Shown here in pieces: positions 33,701 through 46,816 of a stretch of DNA of 64,000 nucleotides. Source of the stretch: Citrus sinensis (lineage: Eukaryota > Streptophyta > Magnoliopsida > Sapindales > Rutaceae); assembly GCF_022201045.2 (NCBI RefSeq), contig NC_068558.1:51253501-51317500 (forward strand). The letters run 5' to 3'. The position numbers and the translations under genes were made by a program. Numbering within the stretch: position 1 is the first letter of the stretch; the number at the start of each line of letters is the position of its first letter. The notes beneath the pieces were generated by a model. The model was not told the origin of the DNA. It saw nothing but the letters and a program-made list of their open reading frames with translations, and made no database searches.

Positions 33701-36700
33701 CGTGTACGGCTTGATGCTTCAATTTATCGCATGATGATTAATCATAAGTCCATCAGGGATTTGCCTGACCGCCTCAACTAGCATGGGATTCATATTTCAT
33801 GGGATCGTGTCTCTCCCATTCTCGCCACACGAGCTCACAGTGTGCAGTGTGGTTTCTTTGTTTGGGTCAACGTCTTTAACTCTTAAGCTTGTCTCTCCCA
33901 CACAAATTTGTTTTTCTCCTGAATCAATCGTAGCCACGCAAATGTTGATTCAAGTGATTAAGACCGCCAGATCTAATAGTTACCATTTTTGGACAATCAC
34001 CACCTGATTCTTCCGAAAGTGGGTGGAGAACGCCACATGAATTTACAACCCAAAAAAGAATAAGAATGGTGGACGAATGATTGATTTGTAGTCATTGATT
34101 TTTGCACTGCCTTTTCGCCAGCTGAATTGATAAACATGTTGTAACATACGGCATTATAAAGTCCTTATCTAATAAAGAATTTCTTAAATTATTAATAAAA
34201 TAAGAGATTAATTGAAATATAAATAAACTGTATACTTCAATACAATATATTTCATCTTTTAGCATATTAGAGTATGCCTTTTTAATTTATCCCTTATTTT
34301 AATAATTAAAGAGATCTCTCATTACAAAATAATTCTAATATTATATAATTCTTAAGTGATTTAGTAGGAGAAAATGAACTACCCTTAATTAATTAGGAAA
34401 CAAAAGGAATATTTTTTTTTTAAATTCATAAATAAAGAGAAAGATTACATACATACGTATAACGTATCCGGTGAATCATATATGTATAATGTAATAATGT
34501 TTTATCAAGCCATTAGTTTATTGTACAATTGATATATTACTTGCGATGTATAATAATCTTACACTATTTAATTATCGTATGACTAACTTACTACTTTTGA
34601 TATACATTAGTTTTTCTCACAAAGTATATATTAAAAGGAAATGAGGAGTCGTTTTCGGGGTTATGGGTTAAGGAATTCGAAGAGATGGAGCCTATGCCGG
34701 CCATGTAAGTTTTTGTCTTAATCAATAGCTTTCATAGAGCAAATATAAAGTTGCATGCATGGACCAATATTCAATAAAGACAACAAAAAAATTATTAGTG
34801 TAAACATTAATATATCTACAACTCCTCGATCTTAATGAGTAATATGGTAAGGCAATTTGACTCATTGATTTGGGAATACAAACAGCAAATTAACGAAAGT
34901 TAAATCTACACAACTAGTAAGTAGTAAACTCTGGACCCGAAATGACCTATGTTTCGTCGTTCATTGCATGTGCGTAGGCCAATTTGTGGTAGAAATTAGA
35001 AAGTGGAAGAACAGGAAGCAAATGTATGAAAAAGAAGCTTTTCATCACACGATCATTTTCACGTAGCCAAATTCAAACAGCGTTCATCAAATTGGACCTG
35101 CCACTGTTGCCTTTAGTCACCTCAACAGTTGAAATTAAAGCAGATTCCAGGGGAAAGAAAGAGAGATCACCATTTGAGCATCTTCTAGCTAGATATGGAA
35201 ACCCATAAAAGTGATACACTTTTTCTGAAGCTCTTAAAAAAAAAAAAATCAGAGACTCCTTGAAAAGTATAATGATAAATGACTTTTCATTAAGGAATTG
35301 AATTGAGGTAAGCACTTTTGTCTTGAAGAAGCTTCTCCTAGAAGTAAGGAATTTCGGTTATTATAGATTTTCAAGAACAAAGATATATGCTAAAGGCTCG
35401 AGACATACACATTTTGCCAGCTTTTGTCCTCTTCAAAAAGCTAAAAAAAAATGCTAAGTGGGTCACTAACTAAAAACCTAATTGATCAGCCATTTTCGAT
35501 CCGTGCATCGAAAGCAAATAATTCCAATGGGACCCCTTGCATTGTTGAAGAATATCGAAAATGATGTTGATAATAATTTATTAACCACAACACGATTTCG
35601 ACAGTCTTTTGTAACATTGTTTACGTAACAAGTAATCCAGATATTAAATACTATTCTTGAATTGTATTAGTGAAGTTTAACCCAATATTGTAGTTAAAAA
35701 GGTATCCTAAATTTTTATTTTTTTTATTGGTTATATTGCCCAAATATATGCTTTGAGAAAATGATAAAAAGAGTTTTGGCCACAAGGACTTTTTAATCTC
35801 GTTTGGTTAGCATTTGGCCATTTGGGATACTAAAACAAGACCATTTGAAGCTTTTTTCTTTTTCTTTTTTCTCTTCTAATCCGAGCTTTGTCTTAAGATA
35901 AATAAAGTTTAAAAATGAGTGATTATTATATAAAAATAGTTAAATCTTTGTTACAATGTACATGTGATACTGTATCTATAAAAACTCATAGAAACAAAAG
36001 TACAGATGAAAAAGAGGGATTAAAATGTAAGGCTAAAGCCAAAAAAATATAGTGAGCATCCAAGGCAAATGGGTAAGAAAAGTTTGGGGGAAAAGAGAAA
36101 AAAAGGAAAAGCAAAAGATAGTGATGAGGTGGAGGGGTTGAGTGAGACACATGGGTGTGCGTGTTGCTTGAAAAAGTTGATTAGGGTTTCCTTCCTCATA
36201 CAAATCTTTTGCTTCCTTCTATCTCTTTATACACTTTTAGAGATGCTTTAATTGCCCACCATATCTTCTTCTTCTTCTTCTTCAATTTCCAACTCTTCTT
36301 TAAGTTTCCGTCATTGTTTTTATTTTATCCCTCTTTGTTATCTTTTTCTTTCTCCCAATATTTATTAGTCAGCCTAAAAACAACGCATTCTTTGCATCCC
36401 ACACATTTGTTTTTTTTTTTTTTTTTTTTTTTTGCTTTTTTCTTTTACGTTTCAAAACCCAAAAGTGAGCACTCATGCTTGTCAAAAGCCACTTGTGGTA
36501 GGCCCTGTCCAATATAAACTTTCATTGGCTCTTCCCTTACTCTTCCCTCTCAAGACTCTTTTCTTTTTCTTTCACTCAAAATACATTTGGTGGAAGTTCG
36601 GCTCCACAGTGGCTTAGCTACAGCTACCCTCCAAATAGAGCCTCATTGTGTTTCTTTTTTTATCTCATCTTCATTCTTCTCTTATCTCATCTCATCTCAT

Positions 36701-38398
36701 CAAGTCAACCCTAACATTAACTCCTCAAATGTCTCTTTCGTGGTTTCTTTCTATTCTTTTGGTTACTATAATTTGTTCTCTTTGCCTCGTTAGATATGTA
36801 GATATATATCAACATTACGCGTGTGAACTTTCAGGCTCTTCTGTTATTTTATTTTTACCTCCATTTCCTTCTTAGGTAAATGTAATGGTTTAAGAAAAAC
36901 ACATATGCGTATTTTGGGAAGGCAACATATTTTCTGAGTACCAATATTGCCAGCCGCGGGTGTTAATGACCAATATGTGAATATGTGAGAAATACATTTA
37001 AAGGTTAATTTAACACAAGAAGCTATGAAGACAAAATCTACCATAAACTTTAAAAAGGAACAACGGTTGGTAAGCTCCATTATGGGGCATGCTTAATTAT
37101 TTTATCAAAACTTAATACGGTTCACAAGCAATCATATTATTCAGTTCATTTGTCACTAGGCAATAAGTTGTATCATATTTGGTGGGTTTTGAAGTCCATT
37201 ATGTCATGTAAGTTGACATATTGAGCATAGCTTTTTCAATGATTTTGGGTCAACTTTCAATGAACTATTATTGTTATTGGAGAATTAATTTGCACAGCAA
37301 GCCTACATGGAGGGACATGATGATGCATTTGAAAATGGAAGACGCGTTATGGCCAAAACGATATTAAGAGTATGAAAGCGTTTGGTCGTTCCACCAATGA
37401 AATTAATCATATAATATTTTTTTTTGGTTGTATCGTCGTCTCTGAATGAATGAATGCTAACCCCGGGTCGCCATCTATATAAACCACCATGATTATTATG
37501 ATAGGAGAGTAATGTTGAAATTGTTACAATTGTGATGGGGCCACAGTTTGAAACTTGAGCAAACTTCTAGGAAACAAAATTATGGTTGAAAAGCCATGCT
37601 AGTCCAAAGAATAATTATTTCATTGTCTCACATCCTCAACCATTTCTTTATTATTATTTTTTCAAAAACAAAATATCTGCCCTGTTATTTGGGCCAGTAG
37701 TTTAGGCCTTGAATGTTAGACGTTCACGAGCCCAACTAAAACTCAAGAGTGTCGAAGGTCGAAACTCACCCACCCACCTAAAAAACGAAACCAAACGCGC
37801 TCTTCGCTTATTTGTTGATTCTTGGTTGATGGGGACGTGAATTTTCAATTCGTTTGGTTTTGCAGCTTTGGGTATTAAAGACAAAAGTTTGAGTTGGTTT
37901 CATTTTGCCCTTCAAAAAATTATGAATTTGTCATTTACCTTCTAATTCTTGAGACGGATTGTCGTTGGAAATCAAAGATCAATTACCTTTTGATGAGATA
38001 TAAAGTCACATTTAAACTTACCTCAGTGCCAAGAAGCATTAGCATTATTTAACATTGTTACGTTCGTGCGTCATTTCCATCAAATTGTATAAAGGGCAAA
38101 AAGAAAGAAAAGGAAAGATTCTAGAAGCTGATTCTTGAGTCTTCAAGTACCCTCTCCTGCCACCATAAGTGACCTTCACTCGAATATTGAGTACTCGTAA
38201 AATAATTTGGCGACGGTAAGAGTTGCAAATGCACTCTCAGTTCCCTTCCATGAGTTTGTCTAGTGAGGGATTTATCACTTTTCACGAGCCTTTTCGATCG
38301 TGTTAATGGATGTATGTTCTCCTATCTTTGGCGCACAGAGGGGGGGAAAAGGCCCACAATTCTTCAATTTGTATTCTCTAGCCATTGCTCATAAAATG
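33701..38398. other. 4.7-kb intergenic stretch, no gene recognised
   Basis: It separates the second GRAS gene from the 3' end of the CDP-DAG synthase gene. Short frames (33783-34007, 35026-35208, 36069-36251) show no conserved motif. About 36410-36433 is a T24 run, and 36440-36880 is pyrimidine-rich. I looked for microRNA-like hairpins and tRNA boxes and found none convincing. A non-coding transcript cannot be excluded. Confidence 0.4.
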
Positions 38399-41300
38399 TC
38401 AAACTCCATAAAGGGGTAAGAAGGTTTTCACAAAGGAGTATGCAAGAGCGCCAGTGAAAATATAACTGTCAACTCTGTCCAGTATACCACCTACATTCAA
38501 CATTTCAAAATTTTCATCCCTCCAAAATAGTATATATTCAAATATGGGATTGAAAAACCATGTCCTTCTGGGGCGAATTGTAGAGGGATTCATTGGGCGT
38601 AAGTAAAAACTCAAAAGGCATGCAAGGAAACTCAACAAAGGAGAAAGGTAGTTACCATGTCCAGGTATTAGAGACCCCGAGTCTTTGACACCCGCATCGC
38701 GTTTGATCATGGACTCCGTAAGATCACCAAACACCGACCCGAAAAAGTTCAAAAACCCAAAAACTATTGCACTGACAAAAAAAAAAAAAAAAATCAGACA
38801 GAGAAAACATAAAAGGTTATAGGATGCAACTCTCTATTACAAAGGACTTAACTACAGGAAGATTTTGAATACCTTGGCAAATATCTTGGCCAGCAAAAAA
38901 TCTTTGATAACACAACAGTAGTTGCTATACAACCGCCCAAACCAACAATAGTTCCCTCCCATGTTTTCTTTGGACTAATACTAGTAAGTTGCGTCCTACC
39001 AAAAGCCTGCGGCATAATAAAAATTCTATGTCACTGCCTCCCAATAATAATGCCCAAAAAGAAAAAGAAAACTTCCACTTTAAATAACCGACACAGGTCT
39101 TAAGTCCACTAAACCAGAGCCAAAGAAATCCTCGTATGACACAACCTCAAGAGGTGTAAGAAAGGAGGCATTCTACCTCACAAACAATAAAAGAAGAAAA
39201 AGGAGGAGGTAAATTATTCCAGACCCCACAAATTATAGGTATTATGGGAATTGCTATGTTGGAGATGCTCTAACTTAGAGCATCTCCTATAGCCATCGGA
39301 TCTAAAGCTGAAATGAGTATTAGTTGTTTTAGATCCAATGGCTGCAATGGATGCTCTAAGTTAGAGCACAACCAACATAGCTGGACCCTAGGTATTATTC
39401 ATGACATTAGAAATCATAAGAGAACAAGGTCCTGCCAACCAATTCGGAGGCTTAAATACCTTGCCACCTATAAAAGCAAATGTATCTGCTGCAATTATGC
39501 TGCTGAAAGAAATCAAGGTAGCCACAAGACCTACTGTCCAGTGAGGTAGGCCACCAAGAAGAATTGGCCATGAGACTCCTATTCCTGCCAAATGTGAAGT
39601 TCTTAGAACATGTAGTTTGATGAAAGGAAAAAAATAAAATAAAATGCCATGAAGGAATTAGGAGACCAAAGTGGGTATGAAGAAGAATAAAGCACAACAC
39701 CGCATGCTGAGGTCCTTCAACAAGAGAGTTGGAACATCTACTTCACTATTTTCCATCATTAACATCAAAAGAAGCCAGAACACTCATCATAAAGAGGATT
39801 GAAACGAACTTAATGGTTTCAAGATCTTTTACATTCAAGTAGAATCAATGTTTAATATATGCTTGTATTCAGACAAAATGGGCAAAATTGGTTCTATCAT
39901 GAAATTTTCTAATATCTAATGTACTGGATGTGCATAGAAAACTTACCTGTATTTAAGGCTGGAGCAGACAAACCACATCGGAGCTTAACCCAGAAACAAG
40001 GAAGATAACCACAGTAAAACAGACCAAAGATGGTACTACTGAGTTGAGCAAAACGGGGATTTCCTCTCTGTAAAAGCAATGCCATAGCAACAACGAAAGC
40101 CGCAAATGTCACTGAAACATCAATTTGACCAAAATACCTGACCATGTAAGAAATACTAGTCAGCAACGAAATTCACTATCTTAACTAACAACCAACATTG
40201 AACACTATTCCAGATCAAAGACATTGCACACATGCAAAAGCATTCTCTTTTGCAGAAACAATCCCAGCAGCATGAAACAAAGTATTTTGCTGACAGAATA
40301 TATTAAATAAAGATCAAGCGGAATTGAGAAGAACTCACATGTCAAAAAGATTTGGATTTTAATACAATTGAAAACTTTAGGACAAAAATTCGCCAATGTT
40401 CAGAATGAAATTGATTTCCAAGGAATAAAAATAAAATGCACTCTAACTAATAAGGAAATTCTAACAGTTAATTTTATTATTATTATTATTATTTTTTAAG
40501 AACAATTAAAAAGGTATTGAAAGGATTAGTTCATCTAGGACTTATCTTTTGCATCCTTTATGAAACTATACACTCACCCTACATTCATGTACCAGATACA
40601 AAGCAGAAACACGAAGTGTATTTATTTGAACCAGAAAGCATAGCATACTAAGCACTCATGAAAAGATCAAACCCAGAAGTCATCTACATTGACCTTGAAC
40701 CCACCCATAGAGCATTTAAAAATCTATTTTGTGAACTGAGGAGGATTCAAGATTTTGAACAAAAGCATATGTACTCCGTATAGAAGCTTCAAACAACTGA
40801 TACAACTATCTTCAAATGTATTATCGGGAACTCTAAATATATTCTAGTTATTTAAAAATCTTACAAGGTATTTTAGAAAACTCTAAATATCTGCGAGTTA
40901 TTTAAAAACCTTCAAATGTATTATCGGAAACTCTAAATATGTGCGACTTATTAAAAATCTTACAAGGTAAGTATAGGCATGAAAGCACATATAACAGAGC
41001 AAACTCGTGACACATATCGAGGAGGCGGAGTCATTCCGGCAGCAATTCCGCGACTTCTAACCAACTCAAAATACTCACGTGCGCCAACAAAAACAGCAGC
41101 TGCAAAGCAAACTGTGAAAACCCAACCTCCAGCCAGTACAACTCCTCCAACGAAGATTCCAATGCCAAGTCCAAAACCAATTCTTTTCCTCAACTGGCTC
41201 GCTTTCTGTTGACTCCCAGAATCGGAAACCGACTTCTCACTTACCACTAATTTATGGCCATTGTCAATTCCCTATAACACACTCATTTCAATAATTCCAA

Positions 41301-41771
41301 CGCAATATTAATAAAGCAAGCTAATGAATCTCTGAATATACAAAAAAATTAAATCATGAGACCTATCGTTAGAAATCAATATCCCACTGAAAATTGAATC
41401 TTCTAAACTGCCTAGATCACAAAAAAAACATTTTACATGCGTAAATATGAATGCAAGTGCGTAATTTACGGGGAAAACAAATAAGCAATCGAATTTATTA
41501 CCTCTTTCAAATTGCCGTCATCGAGGTGGTCCGGCTCGGCTCTTGCTACAGCCGAAATCATGCGCCGGTTCGTGTCAATGCCGGTTTGGCGAACGCGAAG
41601 TGTAAATTTGGGTCGATTAAACACTATCCGAACATTGAGTTTCGGAGGCTGTTTTTGAGTAAAAATTAGGATTTTGTTCGACGAGGGACGGCACGGGCAA
41701 GCATTAAGTGAAGTTAAAGGGAGTGAAATCAGATGACTGCATCGATCGATTTCCACAAAGGAGGCCATCAA
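38399..41771 (-). CDS. CDS4/CDS5-like: Plastid CDP-diacylglycerol synthase (phosphatidate cytidylyltransferase), frameshifted in exon 6
   Basis: The enzyme makes CDP-diacylglycerol from phosphatidate and CTP for plastid phosphatidylglycerol. Exons (transcript order): 41502-41771, 40964-41271, 39947-40137, 39460-39584, 38873-39006, 38656-38772, 38399-38490. The N-terminal ~90 residues look like a transit peptide (Ser/Arg/Lys-rich, few acids). Then come hydrophobic helices, the ISPKKTWEG segment and the family signature SMIKRDAGVKDSG...PGHGGILDRVD, ending LYGV. Exons 1-5 and 7 keep phase. Exon 6 is 117 nt where 116 is needed: a T6 run (A6 on the plus strand, 38759-38764) reads as one base too many, giving a stop about 16 codons into the exon, before the catalytic signature. 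No alternative GT-AG pair restores the frame. Either a real null allele or a homopolymer error; the otherwise clean sequence favours error or a recent mutation. Confidence 0.9.
39246..39388. mobile_element. Mutator-like MITE in intron 4 of the CDP-DAG synthase gene (143 bp)
   Basis: Ends GGGAATTGCTATGTTGG and CCAACATAGCTGGACCC are inverted repeats. Inside, GATGCTCTAACTTAGAGCAT and ATGCTCTAAGTTAGAGC-type palindromes give each arm a hairpin. A direct repeat TAGGTATTAT flanks it (39236-39245 and 39389-39398), a 9-10-bp target duplication typical of Mutator-like elements. Well away from both splice sites. Confidence 0.82.
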
Positions 41772-44769
41772 ATTTAAGTGAGAAATAAATTGGCGTATTT
41801 AATTAAAATGAATCAAACTCATTATAGTGTCGTTTTTAGAGTTTTGATTGTGCGTTTTGAATTCGGTGAAAGTTGAGGTGTGACTGCGGTTTCAGTTAAT
41901 AGTTGTTGATTGGGTATTGTTGTTTGCGCGGGGGTGGGGAGAATTTTGCATACTCTGCTATCTGTACACTGAACGGATTTTGGGAGATGAGCAGAGACTT
42001 GGGTTTTACGCGCCTTTGGGATGCGCGTGGAATGAAATTCCTTACTTTTTTTTTTCCCCTAATAATTAAGGGTGGGCCCGGCAGACTGAGGTTTGCTACA
42101 TGCAGTTCGCTAGGTGTCATGCCCACTCGACGGCCCAACTGATACTAGGCCTCCTTAAATTTTTTCACTATCCCTTTCCTTTTAAATAATACCACCTATT
42201 ATTATTATTTTTTTTTCTGTGTCTCTCCCATCTCATTTGCACTTTTAGTCTCTCGTACGGACGCAGGCACCTCCAACACCACCATCAGTCCAATATTTTT
42301 AGAGAAATGATATACGTCTCAACTCAATGGAATCTCAAGGCACGCTGCTTCTCGCTTGAGCAAAGCACCGCCACATCCCATGCTGCCCGACGCAAAAAAC
42401 TTAGGAGGAAGCTTTGGCCATTGAAAATATTAAAGAGTTTTTAATCTATTTCTAACTAAATATTTCTATTAGAGCTAACAACCATTTGGTCGGGGTTAGT
42501 TGGCACTTGCCACCTCCTTCTCTTAACCCTGAGATAGAGGGTTTGTGTCTTCTCGAATAGACGTAGGAGTTTAAGTAAATCCAAATTCTCATTTTCCTAT
42601 TGGCCATTAGCCACGATAAGTCTACTGCATATACTTACATATAAGGGTTGGTAAAAAAACATGATACAAGCTCGATAGTATGACCAATCTCTAGGAGAAA
42701 GATTTCGGGGTTCTCTTTCTTTGGTTTGACTAAGCCAACACTCCAACACTGGGTAAGAAGAAAGGGGGTTTTTTTTTTTTTTTTTATAGGGTCAATATCT
42801 TCTTTTCATGCATGGATAGATTTTTTATAAGGGTCACCATATATTACATTAATACGTTTAACGTAACATACATATATTCACAATAATAATAGTGGGTCTT
42901 ACTATTAATACTGTTGTTGTGAGTGTGTGTGTATATTACGTTAAACGTAACATAACATTGGCCTTCTTATAATATAGTTGATTGTATGAGAGTATTCTAA
43001 ATATTGGGAACTGAGTTAATGCACTACGCCATAAACTTCACTGCATTAGAGTTAATGTCTTCTTTTCTTATATAAATAGTTTTCTTATAGTGTATCTAAT
43101 TGTATGCAAATCTCTCAAGTAGCGGGAATTGAGTCAGGATAAAATTTATTATATTAAAATTAAAATTTTTTATTTTTTAATTTATCTTTAATTTTAAAAT
43201 GATCAGCGCCCCTGATTGAAAACCCACTATATGTATACATACTCAAACACATGTACAAACACAGATAGAAATAGATCTATCTTATTTGTCCAATGACTCC
43301 TCTAGTAATTGAATGCAATTGTCCTTTTTACTCAGTGGTTGAATAACATGATTATCTGCATTGAACTTTTATTTTGGGCTTATTATGATGAATAAATTTA
43401 TTGGCAGACCTTCACTTTCCTCGTACAATTCCACTTTAAATAAAGTGATAGTCAAGGATAAATAAGAATTCACCACACAGTTTTTTTTTTTTTTAAATTA
43501 CTTGCATTTGTAAGTAGTCTCTTTCCCCTTTTTACCCCATATGTCACTTCCTCTATAACCAAAAGGAATTACACAAATTATTGAGTAATATATTGGTATT
43601 TTCTTATTTCTTGTTGATCAAACATTTTTGTACTTGATATTACTTTCAAATTTTAACTTAAAATATATGTAATTTAAGTCAATCATTAATATTAAAAATT
43701 TTATCACCCGTAATATTTTTTAATTTATGTATAGAGTAACAATAAGATTGCAAAAAAAAAAGAAAAAGAATATTACTTTGAGTTTTAACAATAAAAAATT
43801 AAATTAAAAATTAGAGTTTTTTTTTTAAAAAGAGATTTTAAAAATAAAATAAGTAAAAGGGGACTTCATAGGGAGATTAGAGTGGTGCCCATTGTCTAAC
43901 TCTTAAGTTAAAATATATTGGCTAAATATAATTTTTTAGTTTCTTACCAGGGATAATTTTAAAAATAATAAGATAAAATTAAAAAAATAAACATTGATGA
44001 GATGGTTTTGTGTCAAATATCATTATTGTTTACTGATTCACCGGTGCTTGTGTATTTAAATAAGCGTACCTCATCCCTCATCCCATTAAAATTTTCATCT
44101 TTGTTCTTCACCCCATGCCTTAATAAAATCTAGTGGTGTGGGAATGAGAAATCCCCATGTGCGATATGAGAATGATTTTCCCATCCCCATCCGCACTTCA
44201 TTTCTAATTTATTTATTTTATAGTAGGTATCCACAAATGATTTTAATGAATTAAAATTTTAAAATTTAAATAAAATCGCAACCATAATAAAAAGTATTTA
44301 ATTTATTAAAAAAATCTCTAAAGGCTGAAACAATATCTTAAAATTATATCAAAACTAAAAAAAATATATGAAGAAAGTAGCACCTTAAGAGAGAAAAAAA
44401 TATAATAATATTTTAGAGTTGAATAAATGTTGCAATGTAAGGTTTTCTTGTAAACATAGAGTAAAAGTTTATTAACTAACATTATAATTGATAAAATAAA
44501 AAAAAAATTCATAAATACTGGGAATTTGAGTTGGGTGAATTGAGAATATAAAATCAATCCCTACTTCATTAAGAATTTGAGATTTTTTTTTCTCTATTTC
44601 TCACTTATTTTTTAAAATTTATTTAAAATTCATCCATTAAGGATGAGGGTTCCAAACCGTAGAAAATTATGGCATCCCTACTGTCTGTACATTGCATTAA
44701 AAAAATTATTACAATAATAATTTTTGGGTTTTTAGCTAAGACCAAAACTCAATCTTCTAAATAAACAAA
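41772..44769. other. Intergenic between divergent CDP-DAG synthase and EF-hand genes
   Basis: The left end should hold the CDP-DAG synthase promoter, and the last few hundred bases the EF-hand gene promoter. A possible SINE-like segment lies at about 42480-42600 (box A-like GGTTAGTTGGCACTTG, box B-like GAGGGTTTGTGTCT). Around 42850-42960 a TTACGTTAAACGTAACATA-type sequence occurs twice, giving local inverted and direct repeats. No gene recognised. Confidence 0.4.
44060..44680. mobile_element. Possible 5'-degraded hAT-like element
   Basis: The right end TTATGGCATCCCTA matches the hAT-like ends elsewhere in the window. The interior has CCCATCCCCAT and GGGAATGAGAAATCCCC arrays on the left and an AT-rich centre. 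The left terminus and target-site duplication could not be found, so this is tentative. Confidence 0.35.
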
Positions 44770-46816
44770 ATGGCGAGACTCGATTCATCAGATTCAGAGC
44801 CCGAAGAGAGTGAGAATCTGAGTTCAGAAGAAGAAGAAAGCGAGGCGCCTAATATTAATAGCAATGGGGAAAAGGAACATGAGATATCGGCGTACGAGAA
44901 GCAGAGGCTGTCAAGAATTGCAGAGAACAAAGCCAGGATGGAGGCTATGGGTCTTTCCAAACTTGCTTCTTCTTTAATGGGTTCGCCTCAGAATTTGAGT
45001 AAGTGTAAAGGGAAACGCAAGGTCCTCGAGGACGATGAGGATTACAGGCCTAATGATGAAGACGAAGGCGAAGATGAAGATGAAGATGGTGGTGGTGACG
45101 ATGACGATGCGGAGTTTTTGGGCAATAAAGCTTCCAGGTCTTACAAAATGAAGGTAATATTGAATTTGGAGAAATTTTGTTTATAGGAATCCAAAAAACT
45201 TTGTGTTTCCCCACTAATGGACTCCAAAAAGTGGTATTTTTGGTTCAATTTTTTATTGATTTTTGTTGCCCATTGCAAACTTCAATTTTTGAAGTAAAGA
45301 AGTAAGAAAACTAGAAATTTCTCGCAGAGTTTGCAAGTTTCAGACGGTAAGATGTTACATATCTTGGTTGGAATGTCAGTGAAAAAGAATTTATGCATAA
45401 CTGGATGAAGTTTTGTCTTTTTATGGTATATATATGTGAGGCTTGAATGCTGTTTAATACTTTCTTCTATCTGGTTGTAACTTGGAAGGCAATTTTGTTT
45501 CTTAACCCATTGAACATCTGGTTTGATTCTAAGAACACTGGCTTTGCTGATGTCGTACTTCAGGGGAAGAATAAAAGCTCAATACAGAAGAAGAAAAGCT
45601 CCACACGTAAGAAGAAAGCCACTATTCAAAAGCAATTGAGTAGCTCAGATTGTGTTGCTGCCGCTGCTGATGATGATGAGTTAATGCAGGTGATTGCAAT
45701 TTCTTTTCAGTACTTGGGTTGTACAAAATCTTGTAAATGTTACTCCACTGATACTTAGCATTCATTTACAGGCAATAGCTCTATCACTGCAACCTTCTGA
45801 AGAACTTTCAGCTCCTACTCAGAATGGGAAAAAGGGAATTGCTTGTGGTCGGGAAAATACAGGAATGGGCAAGAGGAAAAAATCGGTTTGTTATTGGCCC
45901 AGGGTTAATGTTATTAGCATGTGGATATGTTTGCATTAGTCTTCTCTTAATGTGTATTTCCTTGGTCTGCAGTTCACAGCTCGGGTGAAAATGACAGAAG
46001 ATGAAGTGATCTTACACTTCTTTCAGTTTAATGGTAATATAATGATGCTACTGTATTTTATTCTTTATCTTTTGCTATATTATCCCCCCCTTTTCCTCAT
46101 GTATGTTTGTGTGAAGCAGTAGGCCTATATTGGGCACTCGGAGATATGAAGAAATGAATGCTTTTAGTTTCTTTGTTATAGCATCAGAAACTCTGGGATA
46201 GAAAGAAAATTATCATTATCTTTTGAATTTTGCTGTCATTTTAATTTTTCTAATTGAAACCAACCAATGCTGATCTAGGGTAAATTTGCCATATTTCTCC
46301 TATGTCATTGAATATTGTCTTTGACGACATTTTGGTAGCTGACGAGTGATATTACTGGCATGCAGATGCAGAAAAAGGTAGCATAAGTCTGAGAGATTTA
46401 CGAAGAGTATCGGTTGCACATGATTTCATTTGGACAGACGATGAGTTGTTTGATATGATCCATTGCTTTGATAGTGATGGAGATGGGAAGGTTAGTATTT
46501 GCTGCTTGGATTTCTTTTTCAAACTTTTTCCCCCCTCTCAAGTTCCTTTCTCTGTTGCCACCCATACAAACCAAAACCTGAATCCAACTAATGAAATAGT
46601 AGTTTATTTCTTGTTGCTTGGAACACATTTACCTAAAATAGGTGATACTCTTCCTTATAAGACTAATATGGTGTTTGAGACAATTTTCATTTTTTCACAC
46701 AGCATTAGAAGGTTTGAACTCTTTTAACGAATTTCTAATTATCAATCCCATTGATTCCTTCGCAGCTTAATCTTGAGGATTTTCAGAAGATTGTCAGTCG
46801 ATGCAATATGATATGA
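44770..46816 (+). CDS. Acidic protein with ubiquitin-interacting motif and C-terminal EF-hand pair
   Basis: Six exons: 44770-45153, 45564-45689, 45772-45885, 45973-46033, 46366-46490, 46766-46816; 861 nt, 286 residues, all junctions GT-AG and in phase. The N-terminal half is very acidic (DSSDSEPEESE, then an Asp/Glu run near residues 95-115) with Lys-rich stretches, suggesting a nuclear protein. Residues about 165-180 (DDDELMQAIALSLQPSEE) fit the ubiquitin-interacting motif (acidic, then A-x-x-x-S on a helix), split by the exon 2/3 junction. The C-terminus has a degenerate EF-hand (FNDAEKGSISLRDL) and a canonical loop DSDGDGKLNLED at about 264-275, resembling the centrin C-lobe. Likely binds calcium and ubiquitin; the process is unknown. 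The head-on neighbour is the VAP27 gene, whose stop lies 636 bp away. Confidence 0.85.

Noticed and set aside
36069..36800. Possible microRNA or small peptide gene in the T-rich region
   Set aside because: No stem with a plausible mature microRNA was found by eye, and the short frames are low-complexity; not enough support.
42480..42600. tRNA-like segment upstream of the EF-hand gene
   Set aside because: Box A- and box B-like strings are present, but there is no tail, target duplication or cloverleaf; mentioned only inside the intergenic entry.
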